Notes: generated by a model from the letters alone, not told the origin. Counted from the stretch's first letter, positions 51,206-59,206 are shown. The stretch: 64,000 bases of DNA from Streptosporangium pseudovulgare (GCF_014648055.1 NZ_BMQJ01000007.1:187046-251045), one strand, 5' to 3'. A program made the numbers and translations.

Positions 51206-51862
51206 TCACCCGGCACTCGCCCAACGCGGCTCTCTTCGGCGGGGGTCGTAGCTGTCGATGTAGTCGGCGAAGTCGGCGGCGTCGCGCGCCGCCGACGCCG
51301 TGACGCTCGGGTAGTAGTCGGAGATCCGCTCCGGGGGGATCCCGTCCCTGAGCAGCGCGGCGACCTCGTCGTAGGGGACGCGGGTACCCTCGATCACCGG
51401 AACCCCACCGCGGATCGCCGGGTCCACCGCCACATGCTCGCGGGGCTGCAGCAGGTCGGGGATGTGCCGGCCGTCGCGGTAGAACGGCCGTAGCACGTCC
51501 GCCATCTCGTGGATTACCACGTTGCCCTTCGTCCGCACCAGGTCGACCGCCTGGTCGGGGGCGGTGAGGTAGATGATGCTGCCGTCGGCGACCAGCGTGC
51601 AGGACGACAGGTGGTCGCTCTCCTTCAGGTCCTCGCGGAGGGTGTCGAGCGCACGCCTGATCTTCTGCAGGAAGGCGTCGTCACGCAGGCTGACGCAGGT
51701 CCACAGTGCCACCACGTCGCGGAAGGAATAGAGGACGGGCCGGGTGCCGGAGATCTCCGGCATCAGCACCGCGCCCTGGCTCGCTCCGGTCTTGCGCCAA
51801 TGGGCGAGTTGGCGGAGCGTGGCGCCCGAGAGCGCCGCGACGAGCTTCGGATCGTACGCCAC
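51206..51862 (-). CDS. MerR-like helix-turn-helix plus DUF433 protein
   Basis: The 218-residue protein opens with a MerR-type HTH (LVAALSGATLRQLAHWRKTG to YSFRDVVALWTC). It ends with DUF433 (HVAVDPAIRGGVPVIEGTRV, then LLRDGIPPERISDYYPSV). DUF433 proteins usually act as antitoxins for PIN-like DUF5615 toxins. No such toxin gene follows. GTG 51862 has an AAGGGGGTG site; an ATG at 51907 would overlap the upstream small ORF stop (ATGA). It is the third gene of a leftward Panacea - small ORF - DUF433 unit. Confidence 0.8.
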   Translation of the reverse strand: MAYDPKLVAALSGATLRQLAHWRKTGASQGAVLMPEISGTRPVLYSFRDVVALWTCVSLRDDAFLQKIRRALDTLREDLKESDHLSSCTLVADGSIIYLTAPDQAVDLVRTKGNVVIHEMADVLRPFYRDGRHIPDLLQPREHVAVDPAIRGGVPVIEGTRVPYDEVAALLRDGIPPERISDYYPSVTASAARDAADFADYIDSYDPRRREPRWASAG

Positions 51863-51903
51863 CGTCCCACCCCCTTCGTCTCCTGCAAATGCCGAGGAGA
51901 CCG

Positions 51904-52023
51904 TCATAAGCGGTTGATACGTGCGATGGCCTGGTTAAGCTGAGCAGTGCGCGAGCGAGTACGAACCGCGAAGTGAGGCCGGGTTTCCCGCCGTATGACG
52001 GGCACCCGGCCATCGCGTTTCAT
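51904..52023 (-). CDS. Small basic 39-residue ORF between Panacea and DUF433 genes
   Basis: The frame begins MKRDGRVPVIRRETRP and ends QAIARINRL. It has a GAGGG site seven bases before the ATG, which lies 10 bases after the Panacea stop. Its TGA overlaps an in-frame ATG of the DUF433 gene (ATGA). The product is strongly basic (about eleven Arg/Lys). I do not recognise a family. The tight spacing on both sides supports translation. A toxin role beside a Panacea antitoxin is speculation. Confidence 0.4.
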   Translation of the reverse strand: MKRDGRVPVIRRETRPHFAVRTRSRTAQLNQAIARINRL

Positions 52024-52033
52024 CGGATGGCCC

Positions 52034-52678
52034 TCACCGGTCACCCAGGATCTTCGTGTTGGCCCGGCGCAGGCCGTCTCTCGCCTCCAGGAACTCCGAC
52101 CTGAGCGCGTCGCCGACACCGGGGTCGTCGTGCTGCGGCGGCCGGGCCTCGCGTCGCGCCTGGAATCGCTCGCGGAGCGCGCCCGCCTGCCTATGGCGAC
52201 GCGCCCGGTTGAGGTCGAGCAGGACTCCCCGCTCACCGGCCGCGCACGCCTCCACGATCGGAGCGGTCTCACGGAAGAGGTCACTCAGGTCGGCCTCACT
52301 CCGGCCGCCGTGGAGGTGGATCACAGCTCGTACGCGATCCATGGTGGACGGGCTGAGCGGGTCGTCGATGTCAACGGTCAGGGAGAGGGCGCGCGAGCCG
52401 TACTCGGCGGGCGGCGAGTCGCGGCGCTCCGCCAAATCGCTCTTCACGGTCCACTCCTCGGCGAGGATGAGCGCGTGGTCGTAGGGGCCGTGACCGTCCC
52501 AGCGCCAGGCGGCACCGCTGAACCGGGTGCGCCCCGACTCGATGGCGTCCAGGTCGGCCAGGTAGAGAAGCGGCGCGAGCTTCGTCCTGGTGATCTCCAC
52601 GTACAGCTCGCGAGCCACTTTCAGCACCGCCAGCACGGCGCGCGCCAGAGGGGTGGGTGAGTCAGGGAATCCATCCAT
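52034..52678 (-). CDS. Panacea (DUF4065/SocA-like) domain antitoxin-like protein
   Basis: The 214-residue protein has the Panacea core: LKVARELYVEITRTKLAPLL, then YLADLDAIESGRTRFSGAAW and WDGHGPYDHALILAEEW (the kL-YladL and GpYd motifs). A longer C-terminus follows, with HLHGGRSEADLSDLFRETAP. Panacea domains neutralise diverse toxins by direct binding or by presenting them to proteases. AAGGAG lies five bases before the ATG 52678. It opens a short leftward operon. A decayed second copy lies at 53600-54075, past the DUF6461 gene. Confidence 0.75.
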   Translation of the reverse strand: MDGFPDSPTPLARAVLAVLKVARELYVEITRTKLAPLLYLADLDAIESGRTRFSGAAWRWDGHGPYDHALILAEEWTVKSDLAERRDSPPAEYGSRALSLTVDIDDPLSPSTMDRVRAVIHLHGGRSEADLSDLFRETAPIVEACAAGERGVLLDLNRARRHRQAGALRERFQARREARPPQHDDPGVGDALRSEFLEARDGLRRANTKILGDR

Positions 52679-52857
52679 CGTCACTCCTTCGCGAGAAATG
52701 CTGAGGATGCAGCCCGAACCGGGGCGTAGACAGTCTTATGAACTGGTTCTGTCACCAATACCGGGTTTTGGGTTCAGATCCGGACACCGGAGCAGACATC
52801 AAGCATGCCTTCGGAAAATTTTACGTTACTGTAGCCAATAGTTCATCACAAATAGTT

Positions 52858-52894
52858 GATCGTCGCGAAGCACCGACGGCGCTTCGCGACGATC
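52858..52894. other. Perfect 14-bp inverted repeat upstream of the second DUF6461 gene
   Basis: GATCGTCGCGAAGC (52858-52871) is exactly complementary to GCTTCGCGACGATC (52881-52894), with a 9-base loop. It lies in the Panacea/DUF6461 divergent region, after a duplicated AATAGTT (52838 and 52851 area) and 43 bases before the TTG start. It may be a terminator, operator or recombination-site trace. Confidence 0.6.
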
Positions 52895-52936
52895 GGCCGT
52901 ATTAAGACACCTGATACCAGTGGAAGGGCCGGAGCA

Positions 52937-53554
52937 TTGCTCACCGACGCCGAGAAGCACTACAAAGACCTCATCGAGCGCAGCATTATTCTCGGTGAGC
53001 TCTGCATAACGTGGTGCCGGGCAGACTCCGCCGATGAGGTGATCCGGGCTCTCGATGTCGAAGTGCTCGATATCACTAATAGCGGGTTTAAAGGACTGTC
53101 CGACGAGTCGTACAAGGAGCAGATCGAGGGCGGATTCGGTGGGTTCCTAATGCTAGGAGAGGAGCCGCCCTGGTTCCTCGCGATGGAGTACACCGGCGAT
53201 CGGGCTTATAGGGCGCTCGATCGACTCTCCTCCGGCGGCGAGGCGATCTGCCTCATCGGGAGCGCGACCCTCTATCGATTTGCGTTGTTCTACGCGCGTG
53301 ATGGCAGGAAAATATGCAAGTTCGACTACGCGGGCGATATTTTTGGTGAAACGGCGGCCATCGATGAGCATCTCCAGGGCCTGTTCCATCTGCACGAGCG
53401 ATACGCCGACACCGAGGCAGGTCGCGCCCCGGATGGAGGGCTGCTGGACGACTGGCGCATGCACGCATTAGTGCTGATGGAGCGGATCACCGGAGTCCGT
53501 CTATCCTTCGAATGGCTGACACGAGGACACGCGCTTTATCGTTTCCGAGTCTAG
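52937..53554 (+). CDS. DUF6461-like protein (second copy)
   Basis: The 205-residue protein begins LTDAEKHYKDLIERSIILGE and has the blocks ITWCRADSADEVIRALDVEV, PPWFLAMEYTGDRAYRALDR, LSSGGEAICLIG, FALFYARDGRKICKFDY and MERITGVRLSFEWL. The order agrees with the DUF6461-like protein at 35648. Function is unknown. Its codon use is clearly more AT-rich than that of its neighbours (attattctc, aatagcgggtttaaa), a sign of recent arrival. Start TTG 52937 is chosen by family pattern and a GGAAGGG nearby; the TTG at 52856 lies inside a hairpin. It is flanked by an intact and a decayed copy of the Panacea gene. Confidence 0.6.
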   Translation: MLTDAEKHYKDLIERSIILGELCITWCRADSADEVIRALDVEVLDITNSGFKGLSDESYKEQIEGGFGGFLMLGEEPPWFLAMEYTGDRAYRALDRLSSGGEAICLIGSATLYRFALFYARDGRKICKFDYAGDIFGETAAIDEHLQGLFHLHERYADTEAGRAPDGGLLDDWRMHALVLMERITGVRLSFEWLTRGHALYRFRV

Positions 53555-53599
53555 GGTGTGCATTCGGTTGCAATTGAGCTTGATGGGTTGAAGTCACCT

Positions 53600-54075
53600 C
53601 GCGCCCGATCGGCGATTGGACATTGATTGTCGGCGATCACCGTTCCGCGCCCCGGGTCGCGCCCGGAATCGCTCGCGGAGCGCCTACGCCCGCCTATGGC
53701 GACGCACCTGGTTGAGGTCGAGCAGGACTCCCCGCTCACCGGCCGCGTACGTCTCCGCGATCGGAGCGGTCTCACGAGAGAGACCGCTCAGGTCGACCTC
53801 GCTCCGGCCACCGTGAAGGTTGATCACGGCTCGCACGCGGTCCATGTCCGCCGGGCCGAGCGGGTCGTCGACGTCGACGGTCAGGGAGAGGATGTGCGGG
53901 CCGTACTCGGCGGGCGGTGAGTCACGGCGCTCTACCAGGTCGCTCTCCACGGTCCACTACTCGGCGCGGACGAGCGCGTGGTCGTAGGGCCTGTAGCCGT
54001 CCCAGCGCCAGGCGGCACCACTGAACCGGATGTGCCCCGACTCGATGGCGTCCAGATCGGCCAACCTGAGCCCAG
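53600..54075 (-). pseudogene. Decayed second copy of the Panacea gene
   Basis: The frame MESDLVERRDSPPAEYG to DLNQVRRHRR aligns with residues of the intact Panacea protein (52034-52678) at about four of five positions over 86 residues. Upstream WRWDGYGPYDHALVRAE is also kept, but the next codon is TAG where the intact gene has GAG. A second TAG follows RRHRRA. The 5' end, before the LADLDAIES block, is lost at about 54075, only 6 bases before the neighbouring stop. The orientation is that of the intact copy. Confidence 0.85.
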
Positions 54076-54080
54076 AGCGT

Positions 54081-54698
54081 TCAACCGACCTCCTCGGCAC
54101 CGAGCGTCTCGCGGGAAAGCATCGAAGGGGCGGTCAGGGTGCACCAGACGACTTTGCCGCCGGTGGCGAGGCGGTAGTGGCCCCAGCTTCGGGCGAGGAG
54201 GTCGACGAGGCAGAGGCCGCGGCCGCCCTCGTCGTCCGGGCCGGGGTCGCGCAGGACCGGCGGGGTACGGCCGGCGGCGTCCCAAACGCGCAGCACGACC
54301 AGGTCACAGGACCGTCGGGCGTCCTGAGCGCTCCCGGGACTTTCGGGGCTTCCGGGCTCTTCGGCGGCCTCGGTGTCCCGGACGGCTCCGGTGAACCCTT
54401 CACTTCCGGTGCTTTCAGGGGCTTCGGTGTGGTCGGGGTCGCCGGGGCGGTAGAGGTCGAGCCAGATGTGGTCGGGGGGCGGGGGTGCCGCCGTGTCCAG
54501 GTCCGCGCCGGGGACGGGGGCGAGGTGGGCCTTGATGGCGTTGGAGACCAGCTCGGAGACGATGAGCTGGGCCGTCTCGACCAGGTCGCCCCGGCCCCAG
54601 CCCTCCAGTACACGCTGGACGTGGACGCGGGCGTAGTAAGGCGAGGTCGGGAAGAGGGAGAGTTCCAGGTGGTGCTTTCCGGTGCTGAACTCGGTCAT
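54081..54698 (-). CDS. ATP-binding protein, RsbW/SpoIIAB-like GHKL fold
   Basis: A 205-residue anti-sigma-factor-like ATPase. The N box is ETAQLIVSELVSNAIKAH (about residue 45), the G1 box is VLRVWDAAGRTPP and the G2 box is DDEGGRGLCLVDLLARSWG. Between N and G1 a Pro/Glu/Ser-rich insert of about 55 residues is unusual. Actinomycetes have dozens of such proteins; some act as anti-sigma kinases, others pair with Scr1-like regulators. Here the divergent neighbour is exactly such a regulator with a DUF397 gene, a typical grouping. A 76-base stem-loop lies 39 bases upstream of the start. Confidence 0.88.
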   Translation of the reverse strand: MTEFSTGKHHLELSLFPTSPYYARVHVQRVLEGWGRGDLVETAQLIVSELVSNAIKAHLAPVPGADLDTAAPPPPDHIWLDLYRPGDPDHTEAPESTGSEGFTGAVRDTEAAEEPGSPESPGSAQDARRSCDLVVLRVWDAAGRTPPVLRDPGPDDEGGRGLCLVDLLARSWGHYRLATGGKVVWCTLTAPSMLSRETLGAEEVG

Positions 54699-54736
54699 CG
54701 GCTACCCGTTCCTGGTCGGCATGACAGGCGGCAGGG

Positions 54737-54812
54737 CATGGGACCGGCGCCGTTCGCAGACGGGGGCGGCTGCTCTCCCCACGGGGGATGGGAGCACGGC
54801 GCCGGTCCCATG
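54737..54812. promoter_or_regulatory. Large stem-loop in the divergent region
   Basis: Seventeen bases at 54737-54753 are exactly complementary to 54796-54812. The 42-base loop contains a second stem (TGCTC-TCCCC with GGGGA-TGG-GAGCA, 3-base bulge). On the minus strand it would be the leader of the ATP-binding gene. The rest of the 359-base gap shows only the operator described next. Confidence 0.75.
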
Positions 54813-55017
54813 AGGGCACGACCTGGGACGCGGCAGGGGGCTGCCGCGGGTCATGCCGCTTGAGCCGGACGGACCCCGAACGGGGTGGGCCGTTTCGGGA
54901 GGGAAGATCATCCGTCCGGCTGACTCGGGAAATCACTGATTCCGCCATCCGGAATGCGCCCGATCCGGAAAGCTTGACTCTGCGAGCATGCACCATCACC
55001 CTAAGTAAGTGCAAGGG

Positions 55018-55036
55018 CTACATTCGTAGTGACTAC
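55018..55036 (+). promoter_or_regulatory. Overlapping inverted repeats before the Scr1-like gene
   Basis: CTAC-N4-GTAG (55018-55029) overlaps GTAGT-G-ACTAC (55026-55036), 22 bases before the ATG. This is a likely binding site for the regulator itself. The half-site ACTAC/GTAGT also occurs in the operators at 2238-2290. Confidence 0.5.
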
Positions 55037-55057
55037 ATCGTCCAGAAAGGTGCAGAA

Positions 55058-55951
55058 ATGCGAGATGAGCAGGGAATCGGCGGAAGCGTTTCTCGCCTGT
55101 CGGGTCGGCGTCAGCCGCCCACCGTTCGCCTGCGCCGACTGGCGGCAGAGCTGCGCCGCCTCCGTCAGGAAGCCGGCCTCTCCCAGGACGACGTCATGGA
55201 GAAGACCAACGTCAACAGCGTCACGCTCTACCGGATCGAGACGGCCAGGACAAAGCCGCAGCTCCGCACCCTCATAGCCCTGCTCGACGCCTACGGCGTC
55301 ACCGGAAGCGAACGCGTCGACCTACTCGCCCTGCAGAAGGAGGCCAAGCAGCGCGGCTGGCTGCACGGCCTCGAAGCAGACCTTCCCGACAAGTACAGCA
55401 CCTACATCGGGCTGGAAGCGGAGGCGCAGAAGGCCATCAACTACGAGTCACTGTTCGTCCCGGGGCTGCTTCAGACCGAGGACTACGCACGGTCGGTCGT
55501 CCGGGGCGTGCTGCCGACAGCCACAGAGGCAGAGGTCGAAAGCTTCGTCACCGCCCGAATGCAGCGCCAGGGCCTCCTGGAGAACGAGACGCCTCTGCGG
55601 CTATGGACGATCATCGATCAAGCGGCCCTGTGCAGGACAGTCGGCAACCACGCCATCATGCGTGACCAACTCACGCACCTCATCCAGCAGGCTCAACGCC
55701 CGCACGTCACCGTCCAGGTGATCCCGTTCTCCGCAGGAGCCCATCCCGGCATGCCGGGCAGCTTCATCGTGCTCAAGTTCGGCACGGACGGTCCCGACGT
55801 TATTCACATTGACAGCATGGCCGGTGATCTGTTTCTTGAGAAAGAGACAGATATCCAGCGGTACAACCAGATTTGCGAGCATCTGCAAGCGGTAGCGCTC
55901 AGCCCGAATGACACCACAGCGCTCATCGCATCCCTATGTAAAGATCATTAG
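55058..55951 (+). CDS. Scr1-type helix-turn-helix regulator (DUF5753)
   Basis: The 297-residue protein has an XRE HTH (about residues 27-85: LRRLAAELRRLRQEAGLSQD, then VNSVTLYRIETARTKPQ). The DUF5753 domain follows (YIGLEAEAQKAINYESLFVP, GLLQTEDYARSVVRG, then VIPFSAGAHPGMPGSFIVLK). It belongs to the large actinobacterial family that pairs with DUF397 proteins in development or antibiotic control. ATG 55058 follows AAAGG. The start of the DUF397 gene lies 14 bases after the stop, so they form an operon, with a GHKL ATPase gene diverging. Confidence 0.92.
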   Translation: MRDEQGIGGSVSRLSGRRQPPTVRLRRLAAELRRLRQEAGLSQDDVMEKTNVNSVTLYRIETARTKPQLRTLIALLDAYGVTGSERVDLLALQKEAKQRGWLHGLEADLPDKYSTYIGLEAEAQKAINYESLFVPGLLQTEDYARSVVRGVLPTATEAEVESFVTARMQRQGLLENETPLRLWTIIDQAALCRTVGNHAIMRDQLTHLIQQAQRPHVTVQVIPFSAGAHPGMPGSFIVLKFGTDGPDVIHIDSMAGDLFLEKETDIQRYNQICEHLQAVALSPNDTTALIASLCKDH

Positions 55952-55964
55952 AGAAGGAAGCAGG

Positions 55965-56174
55965 ATGCAGAAGCCTGACCTCTCCGATGCGCTCTGGCGC
56001 AAGAGCAGCCTCAGCGGTAGCGGCCCGAGCTGCGTCGAGGTGGCGTTCGTCAACGATGCCGTCGCCGTCCGCGACACCAAGGACCGCGACGGCGGCACCC
56101 TCCTCTTCCGCCACGACACATGGGCCGCCTTCGTCGGCGGCATCAAGGCCGGCGGCTTCGACCGTCTCTCCTGA
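55965..56174 (+). CDS. DUF397 protein
   Basis: This 69-residue protein shows the DUF397 pattern: LWRKSSLSGSGPSCVEVAFV, then VAVRDTKDRDGGTLLFRHD and WAAFVGGIKAGGF. It is nearly always encoded next to an Scr1-type regulator, as here, and the pair has been described as toxin-antitoxin-like. AGAAGGA precedes the ATG at good spacing. Confidence 0.92.
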   Translation: MQKPDLSDALWRKSSLSGSGPSCVEVAFVNDAVAVRDTKDRDGGTLLFRHDTWAAFVGGIKAGGFDRLS

Positions 56175-56215
56175 TCGGCAGGCCCGCTCCAGGACCACCA
56201 CCGCCTTCCGGAGGT

Positions 56216-56252
56216 GTGCCGTCGCGTCGCGGCACGCGCCTTCCGGAAGGCG
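56216..56252. terminator. Hairpin and palindrome after the DUF397 gene
   Basis: GTGCCG (56216-56221) pairs with CGGCAC (56230-56235). Next to it CGCCTTCCGGAAGGCG (56237-56252) is a perfect palindrome. They lie 42-78 bases after the stop. The 534-base gap 56175-56708 holds nothing else except a promoter near its end. Confidence 0.45.
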
Positions 56253-56595
56253 ACTCGAGCATGACGAGGAACGCGGCATACGAGGCCGCCTGAGACCTTC
56301 GGCCACAGGCCGGCCAGGCGACCGATGACGGGCCGTCCCGGTCCGCACCCATGTCCGTGTCCGTGTCCGCTTCCGGGAGGGGCGTGCCCTCGGGGGTGTC
56401 GCGCCGATGGGGAGCGCGCTGGTCACCATTCACTCCTCACCGGCGGCTGCCCCGCGGCGCCCGCCGTACGGCTCGCCGGTCTGTGACCCGTGAAGGGAGA
56501 GGTCGCCGGAGGAGAAGGCGGCCCGACCGGGTCACCGGAGGGCGACGAACGTTCCGAGACGGCCGACCGAGAGCCGGGACTCGGCTCTGCCTTCG

Positions 56596-56624
56596 TTGAA
56601 ATGCGTGATATCTGACATCATGAT
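56596..56624 (+). promoter_or_regulatory. Promoter candidate of the motor-like gene pair
   Basis: TTGAAA (56596-56601) and CATGAT (56619-56624) are 17 bases apart and 85 bases before the GTG. An imperfect palindrome GTGAT...ATCAC (about 56605-56627) overlaps the -10. Confidence 0.4.
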
Positions 56625-56708
56625 CACGCAGGCCACCTCCTGGATCGATCCATCGGAACCGTCCAGCCCCGCCGTACTCCCCCGCCCACGAGAGGAGGTC
56701 GGACGTCC

Positions 56709-58469
56709 GTGACCGACCACACGCTCGTCACCGAGCTCCGCGATCTCGCCGACCACCCGTACCTGGCGGCGCGCGGCGAGCAGCTGCGTGACCTCGCCGA
56801 CGCGATCGCCGAAACCGGGCAGAACGACATCCCGGAGAACGGGAAAGCGGTCCGCTGGTGCGAGGTCGATCTCTTCTCGGCCTTCGCGCCCGGCGACACG
56901 GTTCTCCCGTCCGGCGCCGGGGACCACCCGGGGGACCTGTCCGGCTCTCCGGAGGCGAAGCCGTCCTCCCGGGGCTCCGGCTTCCGGAGGTGGGTGCCGA
57001 TCCTCAGCCACGTCCTGGTCTTCCTGCCGATCGTCGTCACCTGGCTCGGGTTGAAGATGGCGACCGACGCCTACGGCCAGACGCTCAAGGCCGACGGCGT
57101 CGAGGCGGCCCGGCACCCCTTCCTGGAGATGTGGCAGCAGGGTTTCGGCGGGCGGCTGGCCGAGTTCTGGGAGTTCGACAACGTCGCCCTGCTCACCCTG
57201 GGAGCCATCGGCGTCCTCGTCGTCGTCACGGTGGCCGACCACCGGCTCCGCAACGGCGAGGAGGACGCCGCCGACCGGCGGCAGAGGGACCTCGACCGGG
57301 AGCTGGCGGTACTGCGCGGCAGGCTCAGGAACGCCCTGACCCGGGCGAGCCTCACGCTCGGCCAGGTACGGCTCGCCTCCCCCGCGCGCTTCACCGCCGA
57401 ACTCACCAAGGCGGCGACCCAGATCAACAGGGTGGGGAACACCACCCGCCGCGCCCAGACGGAGTTGGTCGACGCGCTGACCCGGGCACTGGAGGCGACG
57501 CAGAAGACCACGGACGCGCTCGTGGCCGGCGCCGCCGACGTGCAGGGCTCCATCGGGTCACTCGACCGGCACCTCACCGGCATCAACGCCGCCTGCATCG
57601 ACCTCGCGACGGCGGTCGACCGTACCTCCTCGGTGGTGGACGACGCGGGGACCAGGGCCACCGAGGCGGTCGGGCAGGCCGGGGACCAGCTGGCCACCGC
57701 CATCTCGCAGACCACCCTGGGGTTGCGGGAGTCGTTCAACGAGGAGCTGGTCCGCTCCGTCGAGTCCATCCGGAAGACGGTCGCCGTCCTCGACGCCCGG
57801 GTCGGCGAGCTGGCTGGCAACGCCGCCGGCATCGGCGTCGCCGTCGACCGCGTCGCGGTCTCCGTCGGCGCGATGGGCGCCGGCACCGAGCGGGCGGTCG
57901 CCTCCGTCGGCGACCGGCTGGCCACCGCGCTCACCGGCACGTCGGCCGACTTCCGGGACGCCTTCGGCACCGTCGGCGCCGAGATCCGCGACGCCCTCGG
58001 CAACTGGTCGGACGCCGCGGGCGCGCACGCCTCCCGGATCGAGATCGTCTCCGGCATCTCGGGCCGGACGGCCAACGTCCTGGAGGACACGCGGGACGCC
58101 CTGGACCGGCTCCCCGCCATGCTGGACGGCGTCCTCGCGGGCCTGCCGTTCCGGATCAAGGAGGTCACAGAGGGCGACTTCTCCGACCTGACGCACGCCA
58201 TCGTCCGGCTCCAGGACGCGCTGGACCGGGCTATCGACGTGATCGGCGGCGCCGTACCGAACGGTGCCGCGGCGGGCCTCGTCACCTCCGATGGCGTCGC
58301 GTCCGGTGGGGTCGTTCCGGACGGCGCCGCTTCCTGCGGCGTTCCCGGCGGAGTCGTGGCCGGTGGCGCCATGGCCGGTGGTGTTCTCGGCGGAGTCGTG
58401 GCCGACAGCGTCGTGGCCAGCGAAGTCGTGGCCGGCGGTGTCCCGAGCGGCGCCGGTGGACCCGTATGA
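56709..58469 (+). CDS. MotA/ZorA-like membrane protein with long coiled-coil tail (586 aa)
   Basis: Residues 1-95 are soluble and charged. A first helix lies at about 100-120 (HVLVFLPIVVTWLGL) and a second at about 157-178 (VALLTLGAIGVLVVVTVAD). Between them is an acidic loop with WQQGFGGRLAEFWEFDN. From about 190 to 500 the protein is a long, heptad-rich helical tail (INRVGNTTRRAQTELVDALT type). The last 65 residues are a Gly/Val-rich repeat tail. ZorA of Zorya has a membrane unit with a long cytoplasmic tail, so the layout, not the sequence, suggests kinship. MCP-like coiled coils are an alternative. The ATGA overlap with the next gene supports a two-protein complex. Start GTG 56709, GAGGAGG upstream. 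Confidence 0.6.
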   Translation: MTDHTLVTELRDLADHPYLAARGEQLRDLADAIAETGQNDIPENGKAVRWCEVDLFSAFAPGDTVLPSGAGDHPGDLSGSPEAKPSSRGSGFRRWVPILSHVLVFLPIVVTWLGLKMATDAYGQTLKADGVEAARHPFLEMWQQGFGGRLAEFWEFDNVALLTLGAIGVLVVVTVADHRLRNGEEDAADRRQRDLDRELAVLRGRLRNALTRASLTLGQVRLASPARFTAELTKAATQINRVGNTTRRAQTELVDALTRALEATQKTTDALVAGAADVQGSIGSLDRHLTGINAACIDLATAVDRTSSVVDDAGTRATEAVGQAGDQLATAISQTTLGLRESFNEELVRSVESIRKTVAVLDARVGELAGNAAGIGVAVDRVAVSVGAMGAGTERAVASVGDRLATALTGTSADFRDAFGTVGAEIRDALGNWSDAAGAHASRIEIVSGISGRTANVLEDTRDALDRLPAMLDGVLAGLPFRIKEVTEGDFSDLTHAIVRLQDALDRAIDVIGGAVPNGAAAGLVTSDGVASGGVVPDGAASCGVPGGVVAGGAMAGGVLGGVVADSVVASEVVAGGVPSGAGGPV

Positions 58470-59002
58470 GAGTCGGCCCGAGTGTCTCCCGCCCGACGCT
58501 GCTGGCCGGCTGGCTCTTCGCCGACCTGCTCCTCGGCTTGACGATCATCATGCTCGGCGCCCAGGCCCCGCCCGAGCCGCCGAAGGCGCCGGCCGGGCCG
58601 GAGACCGGCAGCGCCACGGCCACTCCGGCCCCGAGCCCCTCCCCGTGCGCGACCCGCGTCGCCGGGGTGAAGGCCGAGCCGGTGAAGGTCACCTTCCGGG
58701 TGAGCCCCGGGGCCGACGGTAAGGTGCTGAACGCGCAGGTGAAGAAGGAACTGCTCACCTACCAGGACCGCCTCACGGGGCGGCACGCCGGCATGGTGCT
58801 GACCTTCGGCGCGGGCAGCGGCCCGGGAGAGGGCGCGCGCCTGGCCACCCGGGTCAACAAGGCGGCGCGCAAGGCCTACCCGAGCGTCTTCGGGGCCGCC
58901 GCCACCCGGAACTTCCACGACCTGTCCGCACCGGGCGGAATGATCTCCATGGAGATCTACTTCGTCTCGGACGGCTGCGCCCCGGCGACCGACAAGAGCT
59001 GA
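58466..59002 (+). CDS. MotB/ZorB-like single-pass membrane protein (178 aa)
   Basis: The N-terminal helix WLFADLLLGLTIIMLG (about residues 16-31) has an Asp in the fourth position, like the YAD of MotB where Asp carries protons. A Pro-rich linker (about 32-60) leads to an external domain with VKVTFRVSPGADGKVLN, MVLTFGAGSGPGEGARLATR and VNKAARKAYPSVFG, which has a faint OmpA-like arrangement. Two Cys flank this domain. The gene starts inside the stop of the partner (ATGA). The pair recalls MotAB, ExbBD or ZorAB ion-driven units. This is inference; a named family was not recognised. Confidence 0.55.
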   Translation: MRVGPSVSRPTLLAGWLFADLLLGLTIIMLGAQAPPEPPKAPAGPETGSATATPAPSPSPCATRVAGVKAEPVKVTFRVSPGADGKVLNAQVKKELLTYQDRLTGRHAGMVLTFGAGSGPGEGARLATRVNKAARKAYPSVFGAAATRNFHDLSAPGGMISMEIYFVSDGCAPATDKS

Positions 59003-59206
59003 GGATCATGCGATGAGCGGGGAGATGCTCCCCCGCCGCCCTGCCGGAGTTCTTCCGGCAGCTCAGCCTCCACGCAGAGCCACCACGACGACAGATGGGA
59101 AGCGTGAGATCTGACGGTATTCGAGTGCGACGCCGTGGACATACTTCTCATGAATCACACGCGTCACCCGTAACTCGGGGAACGCCGAGCCGAAAGAGGA
59201 GAGCCC

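Noticed and set aside
51904-52284. 126-codon minus-strand frame containing the 39-residue ORF
   Set aside because: The first 87 codons are an alternative frame of the Panacea gene; only the last 39 codons have their own ribosome site.
52856-52936. Upstream extension of the second DUF6461 gene to TTG 52856
   Set aside because: These codons lie within a perfect hairpin and encode an Arg/Lys-rich stretch absent from the family.
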